Below, in pieces: positions 27,122 to 35,038 of a stretch of 64,000 nucleotides of DNA. Source of the stretch: Paracoccaceae bacterium (GTDB taxonomy: Bacteria; Pseudomonadota; Alphaproteobacteria; Rhodobacterales; Rhodobacteraceae); assembly GCA_030148005.1 (NCBI GenBank), contig JASBUI010000006.1, positions 1 through 64,000 on the forward strand. Reading direction: 5' to 3'. Both the position numbers and the translations under genes were made by a program. The notes under the pieces were generated by a model. It had not been told where the DNA came from. It made no database searches and saw nothing but the letters and a program-made list of their open reading frames with translations. The stretch's first letter is position 1; each line of letters starts with the position of its first letter.

Positions 27122-28023
27122 TGGGCGACCAATCAGAGGGATCTTCTAGCGCAGCGCAAGGCGCGCAAGCAGTTATGGAACCAAGACCGCACGGCATCCT
27201 CGGCCGATTATCTGCGGCATTCCGCCAGGGGCAGGCAAAGCCACCGGCACCTTCCAAGGACGCAGAACATGCACCGCCTTCGGCAACGATGCCGCCGGGC
27301 ATGCTTAACCTGCGCCGGTTGCGGGTCGAAGATGTTGCCGTTCCCAAGGCTGAAATCATCGCAGTACCGACTGACATCCGCAAAGATGATCTGGTGGACG
27401 TCTTCCGCGAAAGTGGCCTGACGCGGCTGCCGATCTACAAGGGCACGCTGGACAGCCCGATCGGCCTTGTTCACCTCAAGGATCTGGCGCTGCGGCACGG
27501 CTTTAACGGGGCGGCAAACAAAGGCGGGAAATCGACGCGCTTTTCGCTTCTGAAAATGGCGCGCCCCTTGCTTTATGCGCCGCCTTCGATGCCGATCGGC
27601 GTTCTTCTGCAAAAGATGCAGACATCGCGCATTCATATGGCTCTTGTCATTGACGAATACGGCGGGGTCGACGGGCTTGTCACGCTTGAGGACCTGATCG
27701 AACAGGTGCTTGGCGAGATCGAGGATGAGCATGACATCGACGAAGGTGCCTTCTGGGTTCAGGAAAAGCCCGGCTGCTACCTTGTTCAAGCGCGCGCCCC
27801 CCTTGATGAGTTCGAGGCCGAAATTGGCATGCGCCTGCGCGAGACATCCGACGAGGATGAGATCGACACAATGGGCGGGCTTGTCTTTTTGCTGACCGGC
27901 CGGGTCCCGACACGGGGCGAGGTCATCCAGCACCCCAGCGGGCTTGAGATTGATGTCGTCGACGCCGATCCACGCCATATCAAACGTCTACGCGTACGCC
28001 TGAACGGGGCAAAGCGTGGCTAA
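27121..28023 (+). CDS. hemolysin/CorC-family protein with two CBS domains
   Basis: A 300-residue cytosolic protein of the CorC (YbeX) type. Two CBS repeats run from about residue 70 to 195 (VPKAEIIAVPTDIRKDDL and MPIGVLLQKMQTSRIHMALVIDEYGGVDGLVT), followed by a CorC_HlyC domain ending near the C-terminus. YbeX is linked to magnesium/cobalt handling and ribosome metabolism. The ATG overlaps the ybeY stop and the stop overlaps the GTG start of lnt by 8 bases. Confidence 0.92.
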   Translation: MGDQSEGSSSAAQGAQAVMEPRPHGILGRLSAAFRQGQAKPPAPSKDAEHAPPSATMPPGMLNLRRLRVEDVAVPKAEIIAVPTDIRKDDLVDVFRESGLTRLPIYKGTLDSPIGLVHLKDLALRHGFNGAANKGGKSTRFSLLKMARPLLYAPPSMPIGVLLQKMQTSRIHMALVIDEYGGVDGLVTLEDLIEQVLGEIEDEHDIDEGAFWVQEKPGCYLVQARAPLDEFEAEIGMRLRETSDEDEIDTMGGLVFLLTGRVPTRGEVIQHPSGLEIDVVDADPRHIKRLRVRLNGAKRG

Positions 28024-29557
28024 GGCCATCGCCCCTGCCTTGAAGTTCGAGGGATACCTTGACGGGCAGGGGGTTTTGGCGCGCCGGTTGGCGGCACTTG
28101 TGGCGGGCATTCTGGTCGCTCTGGGTCAGGCGCCCTTTGACCTTTATCCGATCGCGTTGATCGGCATCCTGCTTGCCTATCTTCTGGCGCGCGGCGATGC
28201 CGGGCGACGCTCGGCGTTCTGGTCGGGGTGGTTCTTTGGCGCAGGCTATTTCGCCCTTGCGCTGTCGTGGATTGTCGAACCCTTCCTTGTGGACATCGCG
28301 CGCTATGGCTGGATGGCGCCTTTTGCGCTTGTGGGCATGTCGGGCGGCTTTGGCCTTTTCTGGGGCGCGGCGTTCTACACAGCGCGCAGGATCGCCCCGG
28401 ATCCGCGCTATCACTGGATCGCATGGGCAGCCACGTTGACCGCAGCAGAGCTTGCGCGCGCCTATCTGCTGACCGGATTTCCCTGGGCGATGATCAGTTA
28501 TATCTGGGTCGAAACACCCGTTCGCCAGCTTGCATCGATCACCGGCTCGCACGGGCTGACGCTTTTGACGCTGATTGCCGTGACGGGCGCATGGAAGCTG
28601 GTGCGCAAGTTCGGGCCGCTGCCCGGCGCATTGGTTCTGCCAGTGCCGGTTCTGGCCCTTGTGGGGGCAGCGCTGGCGCTTGGGGTGCGCGCGGCGCCCC
28701 CGGCCGATGACGCGCCCGTTGTCCGCATTGTTCAGCCCAACGCCCCGCAGCGGCTTAAATGGGACCCGGCCTGGATACCGGTTTTCTTTGACCGCGCGCT
28801 GAAACTGACCGCCGCGCCCGCCGATCGCGCCCCCGACCTTGTCATCTGGCCCGAAACATCCGTTCCGGATCTTCTGCGTTATTCGGATGGGGCTTTTGCG
28901 CAGATGCTTTCAGCCTCGAACGATCGCCCCGTTGTGGCGGGCGTCCGGCGCGTTGAAGGCGCCGCGCTTTACAACAGCCTTGTTGTTCTCAAACCGGACG
29001 CGCCGATCCAGATCTACGACAAGTATCACCTTGTTCCCTTTGGCGAATATATCCCATTTGGAAGCTTTCTTTCCCGCTTTGGCCTGCGCGGTCTTGCCGC
29101 CGAGGATGGTGCCGGCTTTAGCGCGGGCACCGGCCCGAAACTGGTGGACACAGGTCTGGCCGGCGCAGCCCTGCCGCTGATCTGCTATGAGGCGATCTTT
29201 CCACAGGATGTCGGCGCCGCGCCCGCGCGGCCCGGATGGCTTATGCAGATCACAAACGATGCGTGGTTTGGCAAGATATCCGGCCCCTATCAGCATCTGG
29301 CGCAGGCCCGAATGCGCGCTGTAGAGCAGGGGCTTCCGATGTTGCGCGCCGCAAACACCGGTATTTCAGCGGTTATTGACGCCAGCGGGCGCGTGACCGC
29401 ATCGATCAGCCTTGGGCAAGCTGGCTATGTCGATGCCGCGCTTCCCGCGCCGCGCCCTCCCACGCTCTATTCGCGCACCGGAGACTGGCCAATCGCCCTT
29501 GTTTTGTTTGCAACGTTTGGCGCTTTGCTGATGCGGGCTTTCGCAAAATCAGATTGA
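28016..29557 (+). CDS. lnt: apolipoprotein N-acyltransferase
   Basis: A 513-residue inner-membrane enzyme adding the third acyl chain to lipoproteins. Seven or eight hydrophobic segments precede a nitrilase domain with the Glu-Lys-Cys set: WPETSVPD, KYHLVPFGEYIP and ICYEAIFP. The GTG start lies within the end of corC, so translation is coupled. A candidate promoter for metK overlaps its stop codon. Confidence 0.95.
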   Translation: MAKAIAPALKFEGYLDGQGVLARRLAALVAGILVALGQAPFDLYPIALIGILLAYLLARGDAGRRSAFWSGWFFGAGYFALALSWIVEPFLVDIARYGWMAPFALVGMSGGFGLFWGAAFYTARRIAPDPRYHWIAWAATLTAAELARAYLLTGFPWAMISYIWVETPVRQLASITGSHGLTLLTLIAVTGAWKLVRKFGPLPGALVLPVPVLALVGAALALGVRAAPPADDAPVVRIVQPNAPQRLKWDPAWIPVFFDRALKLTAAPADRAPDLVIWPETSVPDLLRYSDGAFAQMLSASNDRPVVAGVRRVEGAALYNSLVVLKPDAPIQIYDKYHLVPFGEYIPFGSFLSRFGLRGLAAEDGAGFSAGTGPKLVDTGLAGAALPLICYEAIFPQDVGAAPARPGWLMQITNDAWFGKISGPYQHLAQARMRAVEQGLPMLRAANTGISAVIDASGRVTASISLGQAGYVDAALPAPRPPTLYSRTGDWPIALVLFATFGALLMRAFAKSD

Positions 29558-29582
29558 CGCGGCACGGCCATAGGCCTATCGC
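29554..29582 (+). promoter_or_regulatory. candidate metK promoter
   Basis: TTGACG at 29554-29559 and TATCGC at 29577-29582 are spaced by 17 bases. Transcription would start about 29589, right at the 5' edge of the riboswitch, which is the reason for proposing it. Confidence 0.45.
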
Positions 29583-29594
29583 GGTTCAGATCGT

Positions 29595-29640
29595 CCGCGA
29601 CAACGGCTTCCTGGCGTCGCGGTTTCAATACAACGGAGCG
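29595..29640 (+). promoter_or_regulatory. SAM/SAH riboswitch upstream of metK
   Basis: Stem CCGCGAC (29595-29601) pairs with GTCGCGG (29616-29622) and encloses AACGGCTTCCTGGC. After a short AT-rich linker, GGAGC at 29635-29639 can pair back to the GCTTCC loop as a pseudoknot. This order and the conserved AACGGCTTCCTGGCG core match the Rhodobacterales SAM-SAH class, which sits before metK. The GGAG in the pseudoknot is also the Shine-Dalgarno of metK, so ligand binding should block translation. Confidence 0.9.
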
Positions 29641-29648
29641 CTTTTTCA

Positions 29649-30830
29649 ATGTCACGACAGAACTATATATTCACTTCGGAATCTGTATCCGAAGGGCATC
29701 CCGACAAGGTCTGCGACCAGATTTCGGATGCCGTCCTTGATGCATTTCTTGCGCAGGAACCCGAGGCACGCGTCGCCTGCGAAACATTCGCCACGACAAA
29801 CTGTGTCGTCATCGGCGGCGAAGTTGGCCTTTCCGATCAGACAAAACTGTCCGAGTACATGGAGCGTGTTGAAGGCATCGCGCGCGAATGTATTCGCGGC
29901 ATCGGCTATGAACAGGAAAAGTTTCACCACGCGACCTGCAAAGTCACGAACCTTCTGCATGAACAGTCAGCGCATATCGCCCAAGGCGTGGATGCTGCGG
30001 AAAACAAGGATGAAGGCGCCGGCGATCAGGGCATCATGTTCGGCTATGCCACAACCGAAACACCGGCGCTTATGCCCGCACCGATCCAGTACTCGCACGC
30101 GATTTTGCGCCGTCTGGCCGAAGTGCGCAAAGACGGGTCCGAACCTACGCTGCGGCCTGACGCCAAGTCCCAGCTTTCGCTGCGCTATGCCGATGGCAAG
30201 CCGGTCGAGGTAACCTCGATCGTGCTGTCGACACAGCATGCCGAAGAAAGCCAGACCTCGGACGACATCCGCGATATCGTTGAGCCCTACATTCGTCAGG
30301 TTCTGCCCTCGGGCTGGATCACCGAGACGACCAAGTGGTGGGTCAACCCGACCGGCAAGTTCGTGATCGGCGGCCCCGATGGCGATGCTGGCCTGACCGG
30401 CCGCAAGATCATCGTCGACACCTATGGCGGCGCCGCGCCGCACGGCGGCGGTGCGTTTTCCGGCAAGGACCCCACCAAGGTCGACCGCTCGGCCGCTTAC
30501 GTGGCGCGCTATCTTGCCAAGAACGTGGTCGCATCCGGCATGGCCGAACGCTGCACGATCCAGCTGTCCTATGCCATCGGCGTTGCCGCGCCGCTTTCGA
30601 TCTATGCCGATACCCATGGCACCGGTCAGGTCGAAGACGCCGCTATCGAAAAGGCCATCGATCAGGTCATTGATCTGACCCCGCGCGGCATTCGCCAGCA
30701 CCTTGAACTGAACCGCCCGATCTATCAGCGGACGGCCGCATATGGCCATTTCGGGCGCGAGCCAGATGCCGACGGCGGGTTCAGCTGGGAACGGACCGAT
30801 CTTGTCGATGCGCTGAAGAAAGCCGTCTGA
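29649..30830 (+). CDS. metK: S-adenosylmethionine synthetase
   Basis: A 393-residue enzyme making S-adenosylmethionine from methionine and ATP. The ATP motif [12 protein letters not shown] is at the N-terminus, [12 protein letters not shown] is near residue 120 and [16 protein letters not shown] near 270. The riboswitch directly upstream gives product feedback on translation. A terminator follows 50 bases after the stop. Confidence 0.97.
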   Translation: MSRQNYIFTSESVSEGHPDKVCDQISDAVLDAFLAQEPEARVACETFATTNCVVIGGEVGLSDQTKLSEYMERVEGIARECIRGIGYEQEKFHHATCKVTNLLHEQSAHIAQGVDAAENKDEGAGDQGIMFGYATTETPALMPAPIQYSHAILRRLAEVRKDGSEPTLRPDAKSQLSLRYADGKPVEVTSIVLSTQHAEESQTSDDIRDIVEPYIRQVLPSGWITETTKWWVNPTGKFVIGGPDGDAGLTGRKIIVDTYGGAAPHGGGAFSGKDPTKVDRSAAYVARYLAKNVVASGMAERCTIQLSYAIGVAAPLSIYADTHGTGQVEDAAIEKAIDQVIDLTPRGIRQHLELNRPIYQRTAAYGHFGREPDADGGFSWERTDLVDALKKAV

Positions 30831-30879
30831 TCCGGCACCCTATCGGGGGTTGACCCCGCCACCGCAGTCTTGTGAAAAG

Positions 30880-30906
30880 CCCCGGATGTAATCTCCGGGG
30901 TTTTTT
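30880..30906 (+). terminator. rho-independent terminator between metK and trmB
   Basis: CCCCGGA at 30880-30886 pairs with TCCGGGG at 30894-30900, followed by six Ts at 30901-30906. It lies only four bases before the trmB start codon, so it may act as an attenuator for trmB as well as the end of the metK transcript. Confidence 0.85.
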
Positions 30907-30910
30907 CGTG

Positions 30911-31618
30911 ATGGCCGAAAAGAACGACAAGGCGCCTTGGCGCAATTTCTATGGCCGCCGCAAGGGCAAGGGGCTGCGCAGCAGTCAGCAAACCTATCTG
31001 GATCAGGACCTTGCGCAACTCTCGCCCGGCAAGGTTGACTGGGATGAGAACCCGGGCCGCGAACCACTGGATCTGGATGCGCTTTTCGGCGGGCGGGATG
31101 TCTGGCTTGAGATCGGCTTTGGCGGCGGAGAGCATATGGTGCATCAGGCCGTAGAGAACCCGCAGGTCGGGATCATCGGCGCTGAGCCTTATATCAATGG
31201 CGTTGCAATGCTTTTGGGAAAGATCCGCAAGGCAGGGGCCACAAACCTGCGCGTGCACCCCGGCGATGCCCGCGATCTTTTCGATGTCCTGCCAGCCGGG
31301 TCAGTTGCGCGCGCCTTTCTTCTCTACCCCGACCCCTGGCCCAAGGCCCGTCATCACCGTCGCCGCTTTGTGACGCCAGAGCATCTGGAGCCGCTGGCGC
31401 AGGTGCTAAAACCCGGCGCCGAGTTTCGAATTGCCACGGATATACCCGACTATGTGCGCCAGGCGATGGAAGAGGTGCCCCGCGCGGGTTTTGAATGGCT
31501 TGGAGAGCGCCCCGCCGACTGGCGCGAGCCATGGAGCGACTGGATATCGACCCGCTATGAACAAAAGGCGCTGCGCGAAGGCCGCGTGCCCCATTACCTG
31601 ACTTTCCGCCGGAAATAG
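30911..31618 (+). CDS. trmB: tRNA (guanine-N7-)-methyltransferase
   Basis: A 235-residue SAM-dependent enzyme methylating G46 of tRNAs. SAM site LEIGFGGGEH near residue 80, GAEPYINGV, the YPDPWPKARHHRRR block and the C-terminal TRYEQKA motif are all present. ATG 30911 gives the usual start. It is unusual that the start follows the T-run of a terminator by four bases, leaving the GGGG of the hairpin as the only ribosome-site-like sequence. Confidence 0.93.
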   Translation: MAEKNDKAPWRNFYGRRKGKGLRSSQQTYLDQDLAQLSPGKVDWDENPGREPLDLDALFGGRDVWLEIGFGGGEHMVHQAVENPQVGIIGAEPYINGVAMLLGKIRKAGATNLRVHPGDARDLFDVLPAGSVARAFLLYPDPWPKARHHRRRFVTPEHLEPLAQVLKPGAEFRIATDIPDYVRQAMEEVPRAGFEWLGERPADWREPWSDWISTRYEQKALREGRVPHYLTFRRK

Positions 31619-31684
31619 CGCCGGGTCCATTTGCAAGGACAGGATTGGGATGCGGGCCGCCCAAAAAGTGGCCCCGTCCGGATT

Positions 31685-31707
31685 TGAGTATTTTTTCAAA
31701 GAAGAAA
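31685..31707 (+). repeat. conserved intergenic motif, copy 1
   Basis: TGAGTATTTTT followed by one variable base and CAAAGAAGAAA. A second copy differing at only that base is at 46720-46742. This copy lies between trmB and aroA. Function is unknown to me; see findings. Confidence 0.6.
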
Positions 31708-31774
31708 GCAGCGGCCATGGAAAACCGCCCGGCTCCGCGTTAAGGGGAGGGGCAGAAATTACAGGAGTTCCCAG

Positions 31775-33127
31775 ATGTCAGCCCACGGTCCCGCAATTCC
31801 CATGACGTCGCACCGTGCAAAGCCGCTGCAAGGAATTGCCGAAGTTCCCGGCGACAAGTCAATTTCGCACCGTGCGTTGATCTTGGGTGCGCTCAGCATC
31901 GGCGAGACGCGGATCAAGGGCCTGCTGGATGGGCAGGATGTTCTGGACACCGCTCGCGCCATGCGCGCCTTTGGCGCCGAGGTGACCGATCATGGACAGG
32001 GCAACTGGTCTGTTCATGGTGTCGGCGTGGGAGGCTTTGCCGAGCCCGAGGATGTGATCGACTGCGGTAACTCCGGCACCGGTGTGCGCCTTATCATGGG
32101 GACCATGTCGACATCACCCATAACGGCGACCTTTACCGGGGATGCATCGCTGCGCAGCCGCCCGATGCGGCGCATAACCGATCCGATCGGACTTTTTGGC
32201 GCGGCATCCTACGGCCGCGAAGGTGGGCGGCTTCCGATGACGGTTGTTGGCGCAAAGAGCCCGATGCCTGTGCGCTATGTTGTTCCGGTGCCGTCAGCGC
32301 AGGTGAAATCGGCGGTTCTTTTGGCAGGGCTGAACGCACCGGGCGAGACCGTCGTGATTGAGGCAGAGGCAACGCGCGATCACACCGAGCGGATGCTTAA
32401 AGGGTTTGGCGCCGATCTGAGTGTCGAGCAGACCGCAGAGGGCCGGGTCATCACCCTGAAGGGGCAGCCGGAGCTTCGCGCGCTGGACATCGAGGTGCCC
32501 CGCGATCCTTCATCGGCGGCCTTCCCGGTTTGCGCGGCGCTGATTGTCGAGGGGTCGGATGTTCTTGTGCCGGGGATCGGGCTGAACCCCACTCGGTCCG
32601 GGCTTTTCATTACGCTTCGCGAAATGGGCGCTGATCTGAGCTATGAGAATGAGCGCGAGGAAGGCGGCGAGCCTGTTGTCGACATGCGCGCGCGGTTCTC
32701 AAGCGCCATCAAGGGCGTCGAGGTTCCGCCAGAGCGGGCCGCAAGCATGATCGACGAATTTCCCATACTTTCGGTTGTTGCGGCCTTTGCAGAAGGGCGC
32801 ACGGTCATGCGCGGCGTCAAAGAGCTTCGGGTTAAGGAAAGCGACAGGATCGACGCCATGGCCCGCGGGCTGGAGGCTTGCGGTGTTATGGTCGAAGAGG
32901 ATGAGGACACGCTGATCGTGCATGGCATGGGCGCTGGCGGCGTGCCCGGCGGCGCTTGCGCCGAGGCGCGTTTGGATCACCGGATTGCCATGTCCTTTCT
33001 AATCGCTGGCATGGCTTCAGAAAGACCGGTCTCTGTTGATGATGCAGGCCCCATCGCAACCTCGTTTCCGATCTTCGAAGGACTGATGGTCAGCCTTGGC
33101 GCAAAGCTGAAGCGAACCGATGGCTAG
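31775..33127 (+). CDS. aroA: 3-phosphoshikimate 1-carboxyvinyltransferase (EPSP synthase), class II type
   Basis: A 450-residue shikimate-pathway enzyme joining phosphoenolpyruvate to shikimate-3-phosphate. It resembles the Agrobacterium CP4 enzyme through its length: [41 protein letters not shown] and ELRVKESDR. At the phosphoenolpyruvate site it has GNSGTG with Gly101 where CP4 has Ala100, so the residue tied to CP4 glyphosate tolerance is not present. AGGAG lies seven bases before the ATG. It overlaps the next gene by eight bases and leads toward cmk and rpsA. Confidence 0.96.
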   Translation: MSAHGPAIPMTSHRAKPLQGIAEVPGDKSISHRALILGALSIGETRIKGLLDGQDVLDTARAMRAFGAEVTDHGQGNWSVHGVGVGGFAEPEDVIDCGNSGTGVRLIMGTMSTSPITATFTGDASLRSRPMRRITDPIGLFGAASYGREGGRLPMTVVGAKSPMPVRYVVPVPSAQVKSAVLLAGLNAPGETVVIEAEATRDHTERMLKGFGADLSVEQTAEGRVITLKGQPELRALDIEVPRDPSSAAFPVCAALIVEGSDVLVPGIGLNPTRSGLFITLREMGADLSYENEREEGGEPVVDMRARFSSAIKGVEVPPERAASMIDEFPILSVVAAFAEGRTVMRGVKELRVKESDRIDAMARGLEACGVMVEEDEDTLIVHGMGAGGVPGGACAEARLDHRIAMSFLIAGMASERPVSVDDAGPIATSFPIFEGLMVSLGAKLKRTDG

Positions 33128-33569
33128 TCCCGAACAGGTGGTTTCGGGCGGCTGTCTGTGCGGCCGGGTCACATATTCGGTATCCGGCGATCTGCGCCCG
33201 GTCATAGCCTGTCACTGCACCCAGTGCCGCAAAACCAGCGGTCACCATGTCGCCGCAACCTCGGCGCGCCGCGACCAGATCAAGATCACCGGCCAGGTGC
33301 AGTGGTATGCCTCATCTTCCAAGGCGCGGCGCGGGTTCTGCGGCACCTGTGGATCGAACCTTTTTTGGGATGGTCCCGGCGCCAATCTTTCGATCATGGC
33401 TGGAACGCTGAATGCGCCGACCCATGTAAAACTGGTGGGCCATATCTTTTGTCGCGATAAGGGTGACTACTATGAAATCTCTGATGATCTGCCGCAATCG
33501 CCCGGCGCTGACCCGGAATTGACAACCCAAGTTGGGGGTGATCTGCAAGAAGATCGCAAAGGGAGTTAA
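33120..33569 (+). CDS. GFA-domain zinc protein
   Basis: A 149-residue protein with the GFA (glutathione-dependent formaldehyde-activating-like) fold. Zinc cysteines are in [17 protein letters not shown] and [10 protein letters not shown], in family order. The physiological reaction of most such proteins is unknown, and formaldehyde activity should not be assumed. It sits between aroA and cmk, overlapping the former, and so is read with them. Confidence 0.87.
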   Translation: MASPEQVVSGGCLCGRVTYSVSGDLRPVIACHCTQCRKTSGHHVAATSARRDQIKITGQVQWYASSSKARRGFCGTCGSNLFWDGPGANLSIMAGTLNAPTHVKLVGHIFCRDKGDYYEISDDLPQSPGADPELTTQVGGDLQEDRKGS

Positions 33570-33573
33570 CCAA

Positions 33574-34188
33574 TTGGCATTCAGCATTGCAATCGACGGA
33601 CCGGCCGCTTCGGGCAAGGGAACAATTGCACGCGCATTGGCGGATCATTTCGGGTTTGCACATCTTGATACCGGGCTTTTGTATCGCGCCGTTGGTGCGC
33701 GAACTTTGAACGGTGTTGATGCACTTGAAGCTGCTCAAACGCTTGTTGCCGAAGATCTGGAAAGCGACGAATTGCGCACGCCTGCCGTGGCCCAGGCCGC
33801 CAGCCGCGTTGCGACAATTCCCGAAGTGCGCAGCGCACTTGTCGATTTTCAGCGCGCCTTTGCCCGGCGTGACGGTGGTGCGGTTCTGGACGGGCGCGAC
33901 ATTGGAACGGTTATTTGCCCCGATGCCGAAGTGAAACTTTTCGTCGTTGCCGACGATGAGGTCCGCGCGCAAAGGCGATTTGATGAGCTTGTTAAAAAAG
34001 GAATGGACGTCACGAGGCAAGATGTTCTGTCCGACATCCGCCAAAGAGACGCCCGTGACAGCGAACGCGCCGCCGCGCCAATGACGGCAGCAGGCGACGC
34101 CCATGTTCTGGATACGACCCAAATGAATATTTCCCAAGCCGTCGAAGAGGCAATAAAGATCGTTGCTGAAATTCGCGCCCGGCGCTAA
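33574..34188 (+). CDS. cmk: cytidylate kinase
   Basis: A 204-residue NMP kinase phosphorylating CMP and dCMP. P-loop [11 protein letters not shown] is at the N-terminus, followed by [12 protein letters not shown] and the [13 protein letters not shown] block. The start is a TTG at 33574 with GGGAG ten bases upstream, four bases after the GFA gene. A GTG at 33532 is in frame but inside that gene. Placement of cmk upstream of rpsA is conserved in proteobacteria; here an H-NS-like gene lies between. Confidence 0.95.
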   Translation: MAFSIAIDGPAASGKGTIARALADHFGFAHLDTGLLYRAVGARTLNGVDALEAAQTLVAEDLESDELRTPAVAQAASRVATIPEVRSALVDFQRAFARRDGGAVLDGRDIGTVICPDAEVKLFVVADDEVRAQRRFDELVKKGMDVTRQDVLSDIRQRDARDSERAAAPMTAAGDAHVLDTTQMNISQAVEEAIKIVAEIRARR

Positions 34189-34276
34189 CCCCAAAGCGCG
34201 CCTGCAATTAATGGTTATGTTTTCTTCGACTTAACGACGAATTCTTGCCCACCATTGTCAAATTTGGCGAATGAAT

Positions 34277-34304
34277 TTGACATGTGTTTGCGTTTAACTA
34301 ACTA
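34277..34304 (+). promoter_or_regulatory. candidate promoter of the H-NS-like gene
   Basis: A perfect -35 TTGACA at 34277-34282 is followed after 16 bases by TAACTA at 34299-34304. It lies about 36 bases before the start codon in an AT-rich stretch. Confidence 0.55.
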
Positions 34305-34339
34305 GTTCAAACCATCACAAAAAAGTTGGGGAAATGTCG

Positions 34340-34681
34340 ATGAGTGTCGATCTTAGTGAAATGACTTTAAGCGAGTTGACGAAGCTCAAGACAAAAGTCG
34401 AAAAAGCAATTACCAGTCTTGAGAAGCGCCGGAAAAAAGATGCGCGCCAGGCGATGGAAAAAGTTGCAAAGGACTTTGGGCTGACAATTGAGGACGTCCT
34501 GAAAACTGGTGGGGCCGTTGCGGCAAAACCGAAAAAGGCGCCTGCCAAGCGGAAGTCTGCAAAGGCGAAATTCAAGAACCCGTCGGACCCAACCCAGACA
34601 TGGTCGGGCAGGGGGCGCAGACCGGACTGGTTCAACACTGCGTTGGCGGCTGGGAAGTCTCCGGAAGATATGGCCGTCTAG
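34340..34681 (+). CDS. H-NS/HvrA-family nucleoid protein
   Basis: A 113-residue protein with an N-terminal helical oligomerisation region (LTKLKTKVEKAITSLEKRRKKDARQA), a Lys/Ala-rich linker and the C-terminal H-NS DNA-binding motif TWSGRGRRPDW. Rhodobacter HvrA, the closest described relative, regulates photosynthesis and nitrogen genes. ATG 34340 is preferred over 34334 because GGGGA is then about seven bases upstream. It is transcribed from its own strong-looking promoter. Confidence 0.9.
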   Translation: MSVDLSEMTLSELTKLKTKVEKAITSLEKRRKKDARQAMEKVAKDFGLTIEDVLKTGGAVAAKPKKAPAKRKSAKAKFKNPSDPTQTWSGRGRRPDWFNTALAAGKSPEDMAV

Positions 34682-34845
34682 GCCGCAAGGCGCGGGTCCC
34701 GGTTTACGTTTGCGCAATGCCTGAGCCGCGCCAAGAACCACTGACCGGCAGAGGCCCGGACCGGGCCGGTCAACCGCCGACAATCTTGGCGGCTTGCAGG
34801 TTAGAAAGCGAATTGCCGGCTGGCAAACTCTTGCCAGTCTTGCGC

Positions 34846-34874
34846 TTGCTCTTTTGGTGAATGCGCGCTATATG
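34846..34874 (+). promoter_or_regulatory. candidate rpsA promoter
   Basis: TTGCTC at 34846-34851 and TATATG at 34869-34874 with a 17-base spacer. It would give a leader of about 155 bases for rpsA. Confidence 0.5.
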
Positions 34875-34913
34875 CGCGCCTGTCCAAGAGGTGGAAACAA
34901 CTTCGTGACGAGC

Positions 34914-34938
34914 AGGGTCGGTTCTCCGGCCCTCTTTG
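34914..34938 (+). promoter_or_regulatory. hairpin in the rpsA leader
   Basis: AGGGTCGG (34914-34921) pairs with CCGGCCCT (34926-34933) across a TTCT loop, followed by CTTTGTTTT. It resembles a weak terminator or attenuator inside the leader of the S1 gene, which is autoregulated in enterobacteria. Its role here is inferred. Confidence 0.4.
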
Positions 34939-35038
34939 TTTTCCAAGCCGTTGATGCCCGGCGGACCAAACTGAAATCCAAAGACCGGCGGAGACAACCG
35001 CACGGCCAGAAACAACCGATAAAGGAAACCGAACGCAT

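Larger units (their letters stand above)
34682..35038 (+). other. rpsA leader region
   Basis: A 357-base gap between the H-NS-like gene and rpsA. It carries a candidate promoter at 34846-34874 and a stable hairpin with a T-rich tail at 34914-34938, which leaves an rpsA leader of about 155 bases. AAAGGAAA lies before the rpsA start. Short open frames across it show no protein character. Confidence 0.6.
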
